Shown here one piece after another: positions 1-7,987 of a stretch of 64,000 nucleotides of DNA (position 1 is its first letter; every line of letters starts with the position of its first letter). Source of the DNA: CAWFXC01 sp963819735 (GTDB lineage: Bacteria; Actinomycetota; Acidimicrobiia; IMCC26256; DASPTH01); assembly GCA_963819735.1 (NCBI GenBank), contig CAWFXC010000004.1:461788-525787 (forward strand), in the 5' to 3' direction. A program made the position numbers and the translations under genes. The notes below the pieces were generated by a model. It saw nothing but the letters and a program-made list of their open reading frames with translations. It did no database searches and was not told where the DNA came from.

Positions 1-407
1 ACGATCCAGTTGATGTCTCGCGGGCGGCGGAAGGCGCCGGTGAAGAAGATCCGGCAGAGGTGGGCGACGATCGTGGCGATGAACACGAGCGCAGCCCAGT
101 GGTGCATCTGGCGCATCACCAGGCCGGCGCGTACGTCGAAGCTCAGTCGGATGGTCGACTCGTAGGCTTGCGACATCGACACGCCACGCAAGGGGCCGTA
201 GCTCCCGTGGTACACGACGGTCTTGTCGCTCGGAACGAAAAAGAAGCTCAGGTAGATGCCGGTGAGCACGAGGATCGCGAAGCAGTACATCGCGATCTCG
301 CCGAGCATGAACGACCAGTGATCCGGGAACACTTTGTCGAGTGACGAGCGAGCGAAGCGCGACATCCCGAGGCGGTCGTCGAACCACCGGACGACTCGGT
401 TGATCAC
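1..407 (-). CDS. qcrB: Menaquinol:cytochrome c reductase cytochrome b subunit (N-terminal part)
   Basis: N-terminal about 135 residues of the cytochrome b subunit of the bc1-type complex; the gene runs off the left edge. The protein starts VINRVVRWFDDRLG and has a first membrane span (MYCFAILVLTGIYLSFFFV) followed by a second with RQMHHWAALVFIATIVAHL, whose paired histidines fit the b-haem ligand helix of this family. The GTG start at 407 overlaps the TGA of the upstream ctaG gene by 4 bases (GTGA), with a GGAG sequence just before it, so translational coupling is likely. It is the last visible gene of the operon. In the family it oxidises menaquinol and passes electrons to the Rieske protein and cytochrome c. 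Confidence 0.93.
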   Translation of the reverse strand, partial: MINRVVRWFDDRLGMSRFARSSLDKVFPDHWSFMLGEIAMYCFAILVLTGIYLSFFFVPSDKTVVYHGSYGPLRGVSMSQAYESTIRLSFDVRAGLVMRQMHHWAALVFIATIVAHLCRIFFTGAFRRPRDINWI

Positions 408-1213
408 GACCGCTCCACGACCGGTCGCGCATGTGCGCTCTCGGAGCGCTCCATTGATGCAAGCCAGCTCGCGAAGAGGGCCGCCGCTCCCACGACGAGC
501 GCGGCGCCCCCGAAGCCCCACATGAGTGCGCCTGCCACCTGCTGGTCGCGCAGCGCGTTGGGCCCGTGGCCGTAGCTCGCGTACCACGGAGTACGGGCCA
601 GCGTCATGAGGATTCCCAGCGCTGTCGCGGGGAGCGTCGCCGCGAACACCGCCAAGACACCGAGCCCGCGGCGCGATTTCCTGGTCGCTCCGAGTGCCAT
701 CCACCAGAAGAGCGCGGCGGTCACGACGAAGCTGGCGTGCTCTAGGCCGTGCACCATCGGGTGACGCACCGCGTCGTCGTAGGGCGCAGGGAGGTGCCAG
801 AGCACCAGCGTGGCCGTGTTCAGGCCGAACGCGACGACCATCCAGATGAGCCACCCGCGTGCCGACGTCTGCGAGCGGATGATGCGGCGCACCACGGGGG
901 CGACGCGTCGGCGAACCCGCGGCGGCAGCACGCGGAGCATCACGACCACGAGGTCGCTCGCCGCGAGCAGCGGCGCGGCGACGGCGAGGAGCAGGAGATG
1001 CTGCACCATGTGCACGGGCAGACTGCGGTCAGCGGCAGCCTCGAGCGGGGACGCCAGCGCCACGAGCAGCACGACGAGCGCGCCGGCGAACGCCGCCACC
1101 GGTGCCACTCCCACCACGCGCGCGGTACGCGAATTCTCCCACAGGTTCTGGATGCCGGTCGCGTAGGCCCATGCCATCGCCAGCAGTGCGAACGCCAGCG
1201 CGCTGTCAACCAT
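404..1213 (-). CDS. ctaG: Caa3-type oxidase assembly factor CtaG-like membrane protein
   Basis: A 269-residue polytopic membrane protein of the Caa3_CtaG family, which assists assembly of the copper-containing oxidase. At least six hydrophobic spans are visible. Conserved histidines occur in LPVHMVQHLLLLAVAAPLLA and in MVHGLEHASFVVTAALFWW, typical of the family. The start at 1213 overlaps the preceding small membrane-protein gene by 8 bases, and the stop overlaps the qcrB start. Its place between the oxidase genes and qcrB supports the call. The charged C-terminal tail is short and unremarkable. Confidence 0.88.
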   Translation of the reverse strand: MVDSALAFALLAMAWAYATGIQNLWENSRTARVVGVAPVAAFAGALVVLLVALASPLEAAADRSLPVHMVQHLLLLAVAAPLLAASDLVVVMLRVLPPRVRRRVAPVVRRIIRSQTSARGWLIWMVVAFGLNTATLVLWHLPAPYDDAVRHPMVHGLEHASFVVTAALFWWMALGATRKSRRGLGVLAVFAATLPATALGILMTLARTPWYASYGHGPNALRDQQVAGALMWGFGGAALVVGAAALFASWLASMERSESAHARPVVERS

Positions 1214-1568
1214 GGCCGGCCGAGATGAAGTAGACGTACGAGCCCTCGACCATGATCAGGAGCAGGTTGATGGCGTTCACTGCGATGCCGAGCGCGCCGA
1301 GGAAACGCATGCGGCCGCCGGGAGTGCCGAGCTCCTCGTCGTCGGCGCCCGCCTGGTAGATCAGCCACGACAGCCAGCCCGCGACCAGGGTGATCACGAC
1401 GGCGACGATGTTCCCGGCAGTGAACACCCACCAGTAGCCGTTGTCGTGGACGAACTCCACGAGGGCGGCGAAGCCCACTAGGTGGGCGACCCAGGCTGCG
1501 ATCCCGGCGGTGAGCGCGAACCACACGACGATGCCGCGGTCGGGGAACAGCCTGACGCGAGCGTTCAT
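1206..1568 (-). CDS. Small membrane protein of the oxidase operon (unknown function)
   Basis: A 120-residue protein with about four membrane spans (around residues 14-36, 47-69, 82-100 and 102-118). I do not recognise a named family. The start is placed at 1568 because the ATG there overlaps the ctaE stop in the ATGA pattern used throughout this operon; the open frame extends 22 codons further upstream but inside ctaE. A short charged loop (GADDEELGTPGGR) joins two spans. From its position between ctaE and ctaG, it is probably an accessory or small subunit of the oxidase; that is inference. Confidence 0.75.
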   Translation of the reverse strand: MNARVRLFPDRGIVVWFALTAGIAAWVAHLVGFAALVEFVHDNGYWWVFTAGNIVAVVITLVAGWLSWLIYQAGADDEELGTPGGRMRFLGALGIAVNAINLLLIMVEGSYVYFISAGHG

Positions 1569-2158
1569 CGGATGTGGGGCGAGAGGATTAACGAAGAGAA
1601 GACGAAGATCCACACCCCGTCGACGAAGTGCCAATACAACGCGAACACCTCCGGGGTCACGTGGTGCTCCGGTGTGACGCGGCCGGTCCAGACCTTCACC
1701 TGCACGGTGGCGCTCATGAGCAGACCGATCAGCACGTGGATCGCGTGGAGGCCGATGATCACCCAGAACAGCGAGCCGTACGCGGTGTCGTGGATGCTGA
1801 ACTCCATGTGGAGGAAGTCGTACGCGGTGTTGACGAGGAATGCTGCACCCATGGCGAAGGCGATCGCCATCGACACCGCAACCTGTCGCATGTGGCCGCG
1901 CCCCAGCGCGTGCTCCATCCAGAAGATGGGCACACTGCTCCCGATCAAGACGAACGTGAACAACACGCTGCGATGGAGCTCCGGCTCAGGGATGCCGGGG
2001 GGAGGCCACACCGACGCGCCCGCTCGGACGAAGAAGTAGGCCGACAAAAGGGCAACGAAGACCATCGCCTCGGTGGTAATGAGCACGACCATGCCCCACC
2101 ACGCCGTCGGGTAGCCCTGGGTCGGTGGGACCGGCTCGATCACGACCCGGGTGCTCAT
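1565..2158 (-). CDS. ctaE: Cytochrome c oxidase subunit III
   Basis: A 197-residue subunit III of a haem-copper oxidase. Five spans are visible, shorter than the seven-span mitochondrial form, as is usual in actinobacteria. Family features are the N-terminal WWGMVVLITTEAMVFVALLS helix with its Glu, GLHAIHVLIGL, and the C-terminal ALYWHFVDGVWIFVF. The ATG at 2158 overlaps the ctaD stop (ATGA); an alternative start eight codons upstream would lie inside ctaD. The gene is tightly coupled to ctaD and to the small membrane gene downstream. Confidence 0.93.
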   Translation of the reverse strand: MSTRVVIEPVPPTQGYPTAWWGMVVLITTEAMVFVALLSAYFFVRAGASVWPPPGIPEPELHRSVLFTFVLIGSSVPIFWMEHALGRGHMRQVAVSMAIAFAMGAAFLVNTAYDFLHMEFSIHDTAYGSLFWVIIGLHAIHVLIGLLMSATVQVKVWTGRVTPEHHVTPEVFALYWHFVDGVWIFVFSSLILSPHIR

Positions 2159-4065
2159 CGCAGTTCCTCCGAGGTCCGCCACAACCAGCGCACGACGGCC
2201 AAGGCACCGATCAGGACACCGACGGCACCGATCACCGCGGCCTCGACGAGCAGACCGACGAAGAACACCGCAATCCCGACGGCGGCGACGAACGGCAGGT
2301 ACGTCGGTTCGGGGATCCCCAAGACATCCTGGGGAGCGGCGTCGAGGCCTTCGGTCACCGCCATCTGCTTGTCGAGCGCACCCTCCACGCCGAGCGCTCG
2401 GATCGCCGGCCCGTCATTGGCGATGTGCACCGCGGGCGCTTCGTCCCAGACCGGGTAGCGGCTGGTCACCACGGGGATGGCGGCGAAGTTGTACTCGGGT
2501 GGCGGTGACGACGTCGCCCATTCGAGCGAGTCGCCGTCCCACGGGTTCGCCGGTGCCGGCTCGCCGCGGAAGTGGCTCCGCACGAAGTTGTAGAGGGTGA
2601 GCAAGGTGCCGGCGGCGAAGACGAACGAGGCGATGCTGATGAGCAGGTTGAGCCCATCCCAGCCGAGACCGGAGTCGTATGTATAGACGCGCCGCGGCAT
2701 GCCGAGAAATCCGAGGATGTGCATCGGGAAGAACGCGACGTTGAAGCCGACGAACATCGTCCAGAAGCTGATCTTCCCGAGACGTTCATCGAGCATCCGT
2801 CCGGTCATCTTCGGCAACCAGAAGTACAGGGCCCCGAAGATCGGGAACACGACGGCACCGTTGAGCACGTAGTGGAAGTGCGCGACCACGAAGTAGCTGT
2901 CGGTCACCTGCCAGTCGAACGGCAACACGGCGACCATCACGCCCGTGATCCCACCGAGCAGAAAGATCAACAGGAACCCGATGGCGAACAGCATCGCGGT
3001 GTTGAAACGCACGACGCCCTTCCACATCGTCGCGATCCACGCGAAGAACTGCACGCCGCTCGGCAACGTGATGATCAGGCTCGCCGCCGAGAAGAACGAG
3101 AGCGCCAACGCGGGGATCCCGGTCGCGAACATGTGGTGCACCCACACCCCGAAGCTGATGAACGCCACGCTGACCAGCGCCGTGACCACCCAGAGGTATC
3201 CCGCCAGTCGATGACGCGAGAACACCGGGATGATCATCGAGACCATCCCCGTCGCGGGAATGAAGAGGATGTACACCTCCGGGTGGCCCCAGAACCAGAA
3301 CAAGTGCTGGTACAACAGCACGCTGCCGCCACCCGCCACGCTGTAGAACGCGGTGCCGAACAGCCGGTCGAACTCGAGCAGCGCTGCGGCCACGGTGACC
3401 GCCGGAACCGCGAAGATCACCATGAACGAGAACACCAGCATCGACCAGACGAAGATCGGCATCCGGTTGAGCGTCATGCCCGGCGCACGCAGCTTGAAGG
3501 TCGTGACGATGAAGTTGACCGCACCGACCGTCGTCGAGATGCCGACGAAGATCACCCCCAGCCCCCAGAAATCGATGTTGATGCCGTCGGAATAGGGCTT
3601 CGACGTGAGCGGCGTGTACGCGAACCACCCGCCGTTCGGCGGGTGCCCCACCACGAAGCTGGAGAAGAGGAACAGCCCGGCGAACAGGAAGATCCAGTAG
3701 CTGAACGCGTTGAGGCGCGGGAACGCCATGTCGCGACTGCCGAGCATGAGCGGTACCAGATAGTTGCCGAAGCCGGCGAGGACAGGTGTGTTGAATAGGA
3801 AGATCATCGTGGTGCCGTGCATCGTGAAGAACTCGTTGTACGACTCCGGGCTCAACACACCGGCGTTCGGTTGCGCGAGCTGCACGCGCATCACCAATGC
3901 GAGTGCGCCGGCGACGAAGAAGAACGCGAACGCCGTATAGATGTACCGGATGCCGATCCGCTTGTGATCGACGGTGTCGAAGAACCCTGGAATGCCGGGC
4001 GCGTCCTCCCAACGTTCTTCCAGTTCCTCCTGCTGCTCGCGGGTCGGCTTCTCGGTGACGGACAT
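2155..4065 (-). CDS. ctaD: Cytochrome c oxidase subunit I
   Basis: A 636-residue catalytic subunit that reduces O2 and pumps protons. The haem a ligand region is TMHGTTMIFLF. The CuB site is WGHPEVYILFIP (His cross-linked to Tyr, with the pumping Glu), followed by VHHMF. The haem a3/haem a histidines lie in VAHFHYVLNGAVVF. About twelve core spans plus extra C-terminal hydrophobic segments (residues 585-625) are visible, longer than a minimal CtaD. The start MSVTEKPTREQQ lies 8 bases after the ctaC stop. The Glu in GHPEV places it among A-type oxidases. It is intact, and its partners lie on both sides. Confidence 0.97.
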   Translation of the reverse strand: MSVTEKPTREQQEELEERWEDAPGIPGFFDTVDHKRIGIRYIYTAFAFFFVAGALALVMRVQLAQPNAGVLSPESYNEFFTMHGTTMIFLFNTPVLAGFGNYLVPLMLGSRDMAFPRLNAFSYWIFLFAGLFLFSSFVVGHPPNGGWFAYTPLTSKPYSDGINIDFWGLGVIFVGISTTVGAVNFIVTTFKLRAPGMTLNRMPIFVWSMLVFSFMVIFAVPAVTVAAALLEFDRLFGTAFYSVAGGGSVLLYQHLFWFWGHPEVYILFIPATGMVSMIIPVFSRHRLAGYLWVVTALVSVAFISFGVWVHHMFATGIPALALSFFSAASLIITLPSGVQFFAWIATMWKGVVRFNTAMLFAIGFLLIFLLGGITGVMVAVLPFDWQVTDSYFVVAHFHYVLNGAVVFPIFGALYFWLPKMTGRMLDERLGKISFWTMFVGFNVAFFPMHILGFLGMPRRVYTYDSGLGWDGLNLLISIASFVFAAGTLLTLYNFVRSHFRGEPAPANPWDGDSLEWATSSPPPEYNFAAIPVVTSRYPVWDEAPAVHIANDGPAIRALGVEGALDKQMAVTEGLDAAPQDVLGIPEPTYLPFVAAVGIAVFFVGLLVEAAVIGAVGVLIGALAVVRWLWRTSEELR

Positions 4066-4073
4066 CGGTCTCC

Positions 4074-5069
4074 CTACCTGAGACTTTCGAGGTACGCCGC
4101 GAGCGCGGCGACATCTGCATCGGACAGCGACCTGAAGGAGGGCATCGCGATGCCGGGCTTGAAGTTCTGAGCATCACGGATCCAGTCGCGCATGTTTTTC
4201 GGCGTGTTGAGCAGCGTGTCGGCGCCGATGCGCTCCCGCGAGCCCACGTCGGTCAGGTCGGGGCCGACGGTGCCGTACGCGCTGGTCCCGCGAATGGTGT
4301 GGCACCCTGAGCACGCCTCTCGTTGGAACACGAGCTGTCCCGTCGCCGCCTCCTCGGACGCGGGCTCGAGCGGCACGCGCGAGCGCCGGGCCAGCCACCG
4401 CCCGAAGTCGGCGGGGCTGTCGACCACGACCTCCACGCCCATATGCGCGTGCTGGAGGCCGCAGAACTCGGCGCACTGACCCAGGTAGCGGCCGACGGTG
4501 TCGGCGGTGAACTCGAGATCGTTGGGCTGGCCGGGGATGGTGTCCATCTTCCCGGCGAGCTGGGGTACCCAGAAGCTGTGGATCACGTTGTCCGACGTGA
4601 GGTGGAGGTCGATCGGCGTGCCACGCGGGATGTGGATCTCGTTAGCGGTGACCACGCCAGTGCCCGGATAGCGCACCTCCCACCACCACAGCTTCCCAAC
4701 GACGTCGATGCGCATCTGGTGAGGGGAGGGGTTGCGCAAGGCGCTCGTCGTGTCGACGGTGACGACGGCGAGCACCGCCAGGATCGCCAACGGTGCCAGC
4801 ACCCCGCCGATCCAGATGAACCGGTGTTCGGGCAGCCGTGACGGTTCACCGTCCCGTCGTCGACCACGCGTGGCGGCGTAGACGATGAACCCTGCGACGA
4901 TTACGTAGACCGCGGCTGCGAGCCCGAACATGAGCCACCACACCGAAGCGATCCGATCGGCCTCCGATCCCTTGGCGTCGAGGAACGACCGGTGACCGCC
5001 GCACGCTGCAGTCGTCGCACCGATCGCAATGGCCAAGATGACAAGTCGGCCACGGAAGCGCTTGCTCAT
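4074..5069 (-). CDS. ctaC: Cytochrome c oxidase subunit II with fused cytochrome c domain (caa3 type)
   Basis: A 331-residue protein. It has an N-terminal lipoprotein-like signal (ATTAACGG, with the Cys as the likely lipidation site), two membrane spans, a cupredoxin domain with the CuA site CAEFCGLQHAHM, and a C-terminal cytochrome c domain with CSGCH and a distal Met in IAMPSF. Fusion of the cytochrome c domain defines caa3-type oxidases. The start is placed at 5069, where the ATG overlaps the qcrA stop (ATGA); the 70 extra N-terminal codons of the open frame are a shadow of qcrA. A fused haem domain together with a di-haem QcrC in one operon is notable. Confidence 0.95.
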   Translation of the reverse strand: MSKRFRGRLVILAIAIGATTAACGGHRSFLDAKGSEADRIASVWWLMFGLAAAVYVIVAGFIVYAATRGRRRDGEPSRLPEHRFIWIGGVLAPLAILAVLAVVTVDTTSALRNPSPHQMRIDVVGKLWWWEVRYPGTGVVTANEIHIPRGTPIDLHLTSDNVIHSFWVPQLAGKMDTIPGQPNDLEFTADTVGRYLGQCAEFCGLQHAHMGVEVVVDSPADFGRWLARRSRVPLEPASEEAATGQLVFQREACSGCHTIRGTSAYGTVGPDLTDVGSRERIGADTLLNTPKNMRDWIRDAQNFKPGIAMPSFRSLSDADVAALAAYLESLR

Positions 5070-5911
5070 GGCCGGCTCCAGAAGCTGGGACCGATCGGTT
5101 CGTGGAAGTCGCTCTGCGCGACCACGTAGCCCTCGTCGTCGATGTCGATCGGAAGCTGCGGGAGCGCGCGGGCTGCGGGACCGAAGACCGGCCGTGCGCC
5201 GTCGAGGACGTCGAACGCCGACTGATGGCAGGGGCAGAGGAGCTGACCCTGCTTCGGTTCGAACAATCCGACAGGGCACCCCGCATGGGTGCAGACCTTC
5301 GAGTACGCGACGAGCCCGTCGGGCGCCCAGTCCTTCCGCTCCGGGGGCAGCCGGAGGCGTTCGGGACGCACCCTCAGCAACACCACCTGGCCGTCGGCGG
5401 AATCGGGATGGCCGGCGGGGAACACGGTGACGAGACCGTCGAGCGGCACATCACGCGCGAGCACCGGCCGCCCGTCGTCGGTGATCGCGCGCACGCCTCG
5501 GCGCCAAGGGGTCCGCAGCAGCGACGAGCCGGGGTTGGGCCCGAGGGAGCGGATCGGGAAGACCAACGCCACGCCGAGCGCGCCGACCGCGCTGACGAGC
5601 CCTCCGATGAGGAGCTTGCGCCGGCTCATCCCGCCCGGGTGCTCGAGGGTGTCCTCGAACGCCTCCACATCCGGTTCGCCACTCGCGAGTTCGTGGCGCT
5701 GCTGTACGAACGGCCCACGCGGCATCAACCAATGCGCCCACAGGACCAAGCCCGCGCCGAGTGCGAGCAGGCCAACTCCCAGCAACGCGCCTTCGGCCTG
5801 TGGCTGACCGCCAAGCGCGTAGACCACCGCCAGCGACAGCAGGCACAACGTCGCCACGACGAACGCTGCGAATGCCAGGCGCGCGCCGGACGCGGCTCGG
5901 TGACCGCTCAT
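5066..5911 (-). CDS. qcrA: Rieske iron-sulfur subunit of menaquinol:cytochrome c reductase
   Basis: About 281 residues. Two membrane spans lie near the N-terminus (residues 10-35 and 42-62), and a third follows MSRRKLLIGG. The soluble Rieske domain has CTHAGCP and CPCHQSAF, giving two Cys and two His ligands for the 2Fe-2S cluster. The three-span layout is typical of actinobacterial QcrA. The ATG at 5911 overlaps the qcrC stop (ATGA); a start six codons upstream is possible. The stop overlaps the ctaC start. It transfers electrons from menaquinol to QcrC haem. Confidence 0.95.
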   Translation of the reverse strand: MSGHRAASGARLAFAAFVVATLCLLSLAVVYALGGQPQAEGALLGVGLLALGAGLVLWAHWLMPRGPFVQQRHELASGEPDVEAFEDTLEHPGGMSRRKLLIGGLVSAVGALGVALVFPIRSLGPNPGSSLLRTPWRRGVRAITDDGRPVLARDVPLDGLVTVFPAGHPDSADGQVVLLRVRPERLRLPPERKDWAPDGLVAYSKVCTHAGCPVGLFEPKQGQLLCPCHQSAFDVLDGARPVFGPAARALPQLPIDIDDEGYVVAQSDFHEPIGPSFWSRP

Positions 5912-6696
5912 GTACGGGTTCCGATCCAACGAACCGCCACCACGAGGAGACCAAGCCCCACGACGATCGCGATCGCGCCCTCGGCCAGGGGGCCCAGGTG
6001 CCAGAGCGACGTACCGCCGCGGTCGTCGGGATGGTCCAGGTAGCGCACGTACCGCAGGAGGGACTGCAGCTGCGCATCGTCGACCGCCGCTCGACCGAAC
6101 GCCGGCATGTTGCCGGGACCTGCGCGCACAGCTTCAGCCACCTCCAGATCGGTGGCGTGGTGCGTTGACGGAGCCTCCCGCTGCAAAAGTGCACCGCCGC
6201 CGCCCGACCAGGCGTGACAGGCCGCGCACTGCAAGCGGAACGTCTCGCCACCGGCAGCGATGTCACCGCTGCCCGGATGCACCGCCGGGATTGCGGGGCC
6301 GCCGCCGCCTGCGAGCTGCACGACATAGTCGACGAGTGCCCGCCGCGTCGCAGCGTCGTATCGCGGGGTTCGCCGGGCCTGCGCCACCGCCGCCGACGGG
6401 CGCTGGTCCAACTGGGAGGCGTCACCGGTCGGCACCGGCATGCGACCGGTCGCGAGTTGGAAGTCGACCTGGGCAGCACCCGACCCGTGAAGATCGGGCC
6501 CCCGGCCCGTCCCACGCGCGTCGGCACCGTGGCACGTCGCGCAATCCCGGAGGAAGACATGACGCGCTGGCGGGCCTGCGGCGGAACTGACTGACGCCTC
6601 CGCCCGCAACTCCCCCGGTCGGGCGAGGAACGCGATCGCCATCACCACACTCCCGGCGACGAACGCCGCGGACATGGCGACGATCCGACCGCGCAC
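5908..6696 (-). CDS. qcrC: Di-haem cytochrome c subunit of menaquinol:cytochrome c reductase
   Basis: A 262-residue membrane-anchored cytochrome with two haem motifs, CATCH and CAACH, an N-terminal signal/anchor and a C-terminal span (IAIVVGLGLLVVAV). The GTG start at 6696 follows an AGGGGG Shine-Dalgarno sequence. It is the first gene of the respiratory operon and overlaps qcrA by 4 bases. In actinobacteria QcrC carries electrons from the Rieske protein directly to oxidase within a supercomplex. A decayed second copy of this gene is present at about 37.4-37.7 kb. Confidence 0.94.
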   Translation of the reverse strand: MRGRIVAMSAAFVAGSVVMAIAFLARPGELRAEASVSSAAGPPARHVFLRDCATCHGADARGTGRGPDLHGSGAAQVDFQLATGRMPVPTGDASQLDQRPSAAVAQARRTPRYDAATRRALVDYVVQLAGGGGPAIPAVHPGSGDIAAGGETFRLQCAACHAWSGGGGALLQREAPSTHHATDLEVAEAVRAGPGNMPAFGRAAVDDAQLQSLLRYVRYLDHPDDRGGTSLWHLGPLAEGAIAIVVGLGLLVVAVRWIGTRT

Positions 6697-6819
6697 ATCT
6701 ACCCCCTCTCGAAATCCACGGCGCCATACCCAGCCGGGCCCGGTCCCTAATCCCGATTCTGTGAGGCGTCACACGTTCGCAACACTTCGGGGCAGATGCG
6801 CGCTGTGTCCGCTAGACCC

Positions 6820-6845
6820 GATTGCCCGGCGCGACTGACGGGTAA
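6820..6845 (+). promoter_or_regulatory. Weak SigB/SigF-like promoter before the SDR gene
   Basis: GATT at 6820-6823, a 16-base spacer, and GGGTAA at 6840-6845. The -10 fits the actinobacterial general-stress sigma consensus; the -35 is only GNNT. It lies 68 bases before the SDR start. Confidence 0.3.
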
Positions 6846-6912
6846 GGGTCATCTGAGCGTGGGGCCGGTCCCACAGTCTTGCTCTACTGCGCGAAGCGTC
6901 AGGGGGTTCCGG

Positions 6913-7953
6913 ATGCCGACGAACGCCAACGGTTTAGCCGTCGTCACGGGCGCCTCGGGAGGACTCGGGCGCGCGACGGCACGGGCATTCGCCGCGAAGG
7001 GCCTCGACGTCGCCCTCGTCGCGCGAGGCGATTCCGGACTCAAGGCCGCGGCGTGTGAGCTCCGCGCCGAAGGCGTTCATGCCATGACATGCTGCGTCGA
7101 CGTGTCGAAGCACGAGGAAGTCGCCGCAGCCGCCGACCGCATCGAAGACGAGCTCGGCGAGATCACGGTGTGGGTGAACAACGCGATGACCACCGTGTTC
7201 TCGCCCTTCGCCGGCATCTCTCCGGACGAGTTCCGACGGGCGATCGAGGTCACGTTCCTCGGTCAGGTCTGGGGCACCATGGTGGCGCTGGAGCGGATGC
7301 GACCTCGCGACCGCGGCGCGATCATCAACGTCGGCTCTGCGCTCGCATTCATCGGCATACCGCTCCAGAGCCCATATTGCGCGTCGAAGTTCGCCTGCCG
7401 CGGGTTCTTCGAATCGGTGCGGGCCGAGCTGCTGCACGAGAAGAGCAACGTACGTCTGAGCATGGTGCACATGCCCGCCTTGAACACGCCGCAGTTCGAC
7501 TGGTGCATGACGAAGATGTCGCACCGCGCCATGCCGGTACCTCCGATCTATCAACCCGAGGTGGGCGCAAAGTTCATCGTTGAGACTGCGTTCGACGGTC
7601 GGAGAGCCAAGATCGTTGGTTCCTGGAACAAGCTGCTCGTCTTCGCGGCCGAGCGCGCACCGACGCTCGCGAACCAGTACGCGGCGATCGGCGCCTGGGA
7701 AGCACAGCTCACCCCAGATCGCGCAGGTCCCGGTGATCCCGTCAACCTTTGGGAACCGGTCGACCGCGACCGCGACTTCGAGGCCCACGGCCGCTTCGAC
7801 CAGCAAGCCGGCGGGTTCCTCGACCCGTCGTTCCTCCGCACGCTTCCGAACACGGCGACGAAGTTCCTGACCGCGCTCCGCGCAACCGCAGACGAGAAGA
7901 TGGCACGGCGTCGAGCGCGGAACGGATCTCGTTCACGCATTCGCTCGCGATGA
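6913..7953 (+). CDS. Short-chain dehydrogenase/reductase
   Basis: A 346-residue classical SDR with a long C-terminal extension (after about residue 250). The NAD(P)-binding motif is TGASGGLG, NNAMT follows, the catalytic Ser lies in NVGSALA, and YCASK is the catalytic Tyr/Lys pair. The substrate is not evident. The start is placed at 6913 because AGGGGG lies 7 bases upstream; the open frame extends 39 codons further but has no good ribosome site. The GH15 gene follows 34 bases downstream, so the two are probably co-transcribed. A truncated relative lies at 43.9 kb. Confidence 0.88.
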   Translation: MPTNANGLAVVTGASGGLGRATARAFAAKGLDVALVARGDSGLKAAACELRAEGVHAMTCCVDVSKHEEVAAAADRIEDELGEITVWVNNAMTTVFSPFAGISPDEFRRAIEVTFLGQVWGTMVALERMRPRDRGAIINVGSALAFIGIPLQSPYCASKFACRGFFESVRAELLHEKSNVRLSMVHMPALNTPQFDWCMTKMSHRAMPVPPIYQPEVGAKFIVETAFDGRRAKIVGSWNKLLVFAAERAPTLANQYAAIGAWEAQLTPDRAGPGDPVNLWEPVDRDRDFEAHGRFDQQAGGFLDPSFLRTLPNTATKFLTALRATADEKMARRRARNGSRSRIRSR

Positions 7954-7987
7954 AGCCCTCCATGGGGCCACCGACCGAGACACCCGG

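Noticed and set aside
2572..3798. Long plus-strand open frames opposite ctaD, and another opposite fdhG (13706-16459)
   Set aside because: They are antisense shadows caused by codon bias in high-GC genes; composition is dominated by Arg, His, Glu and Asp with no domain.
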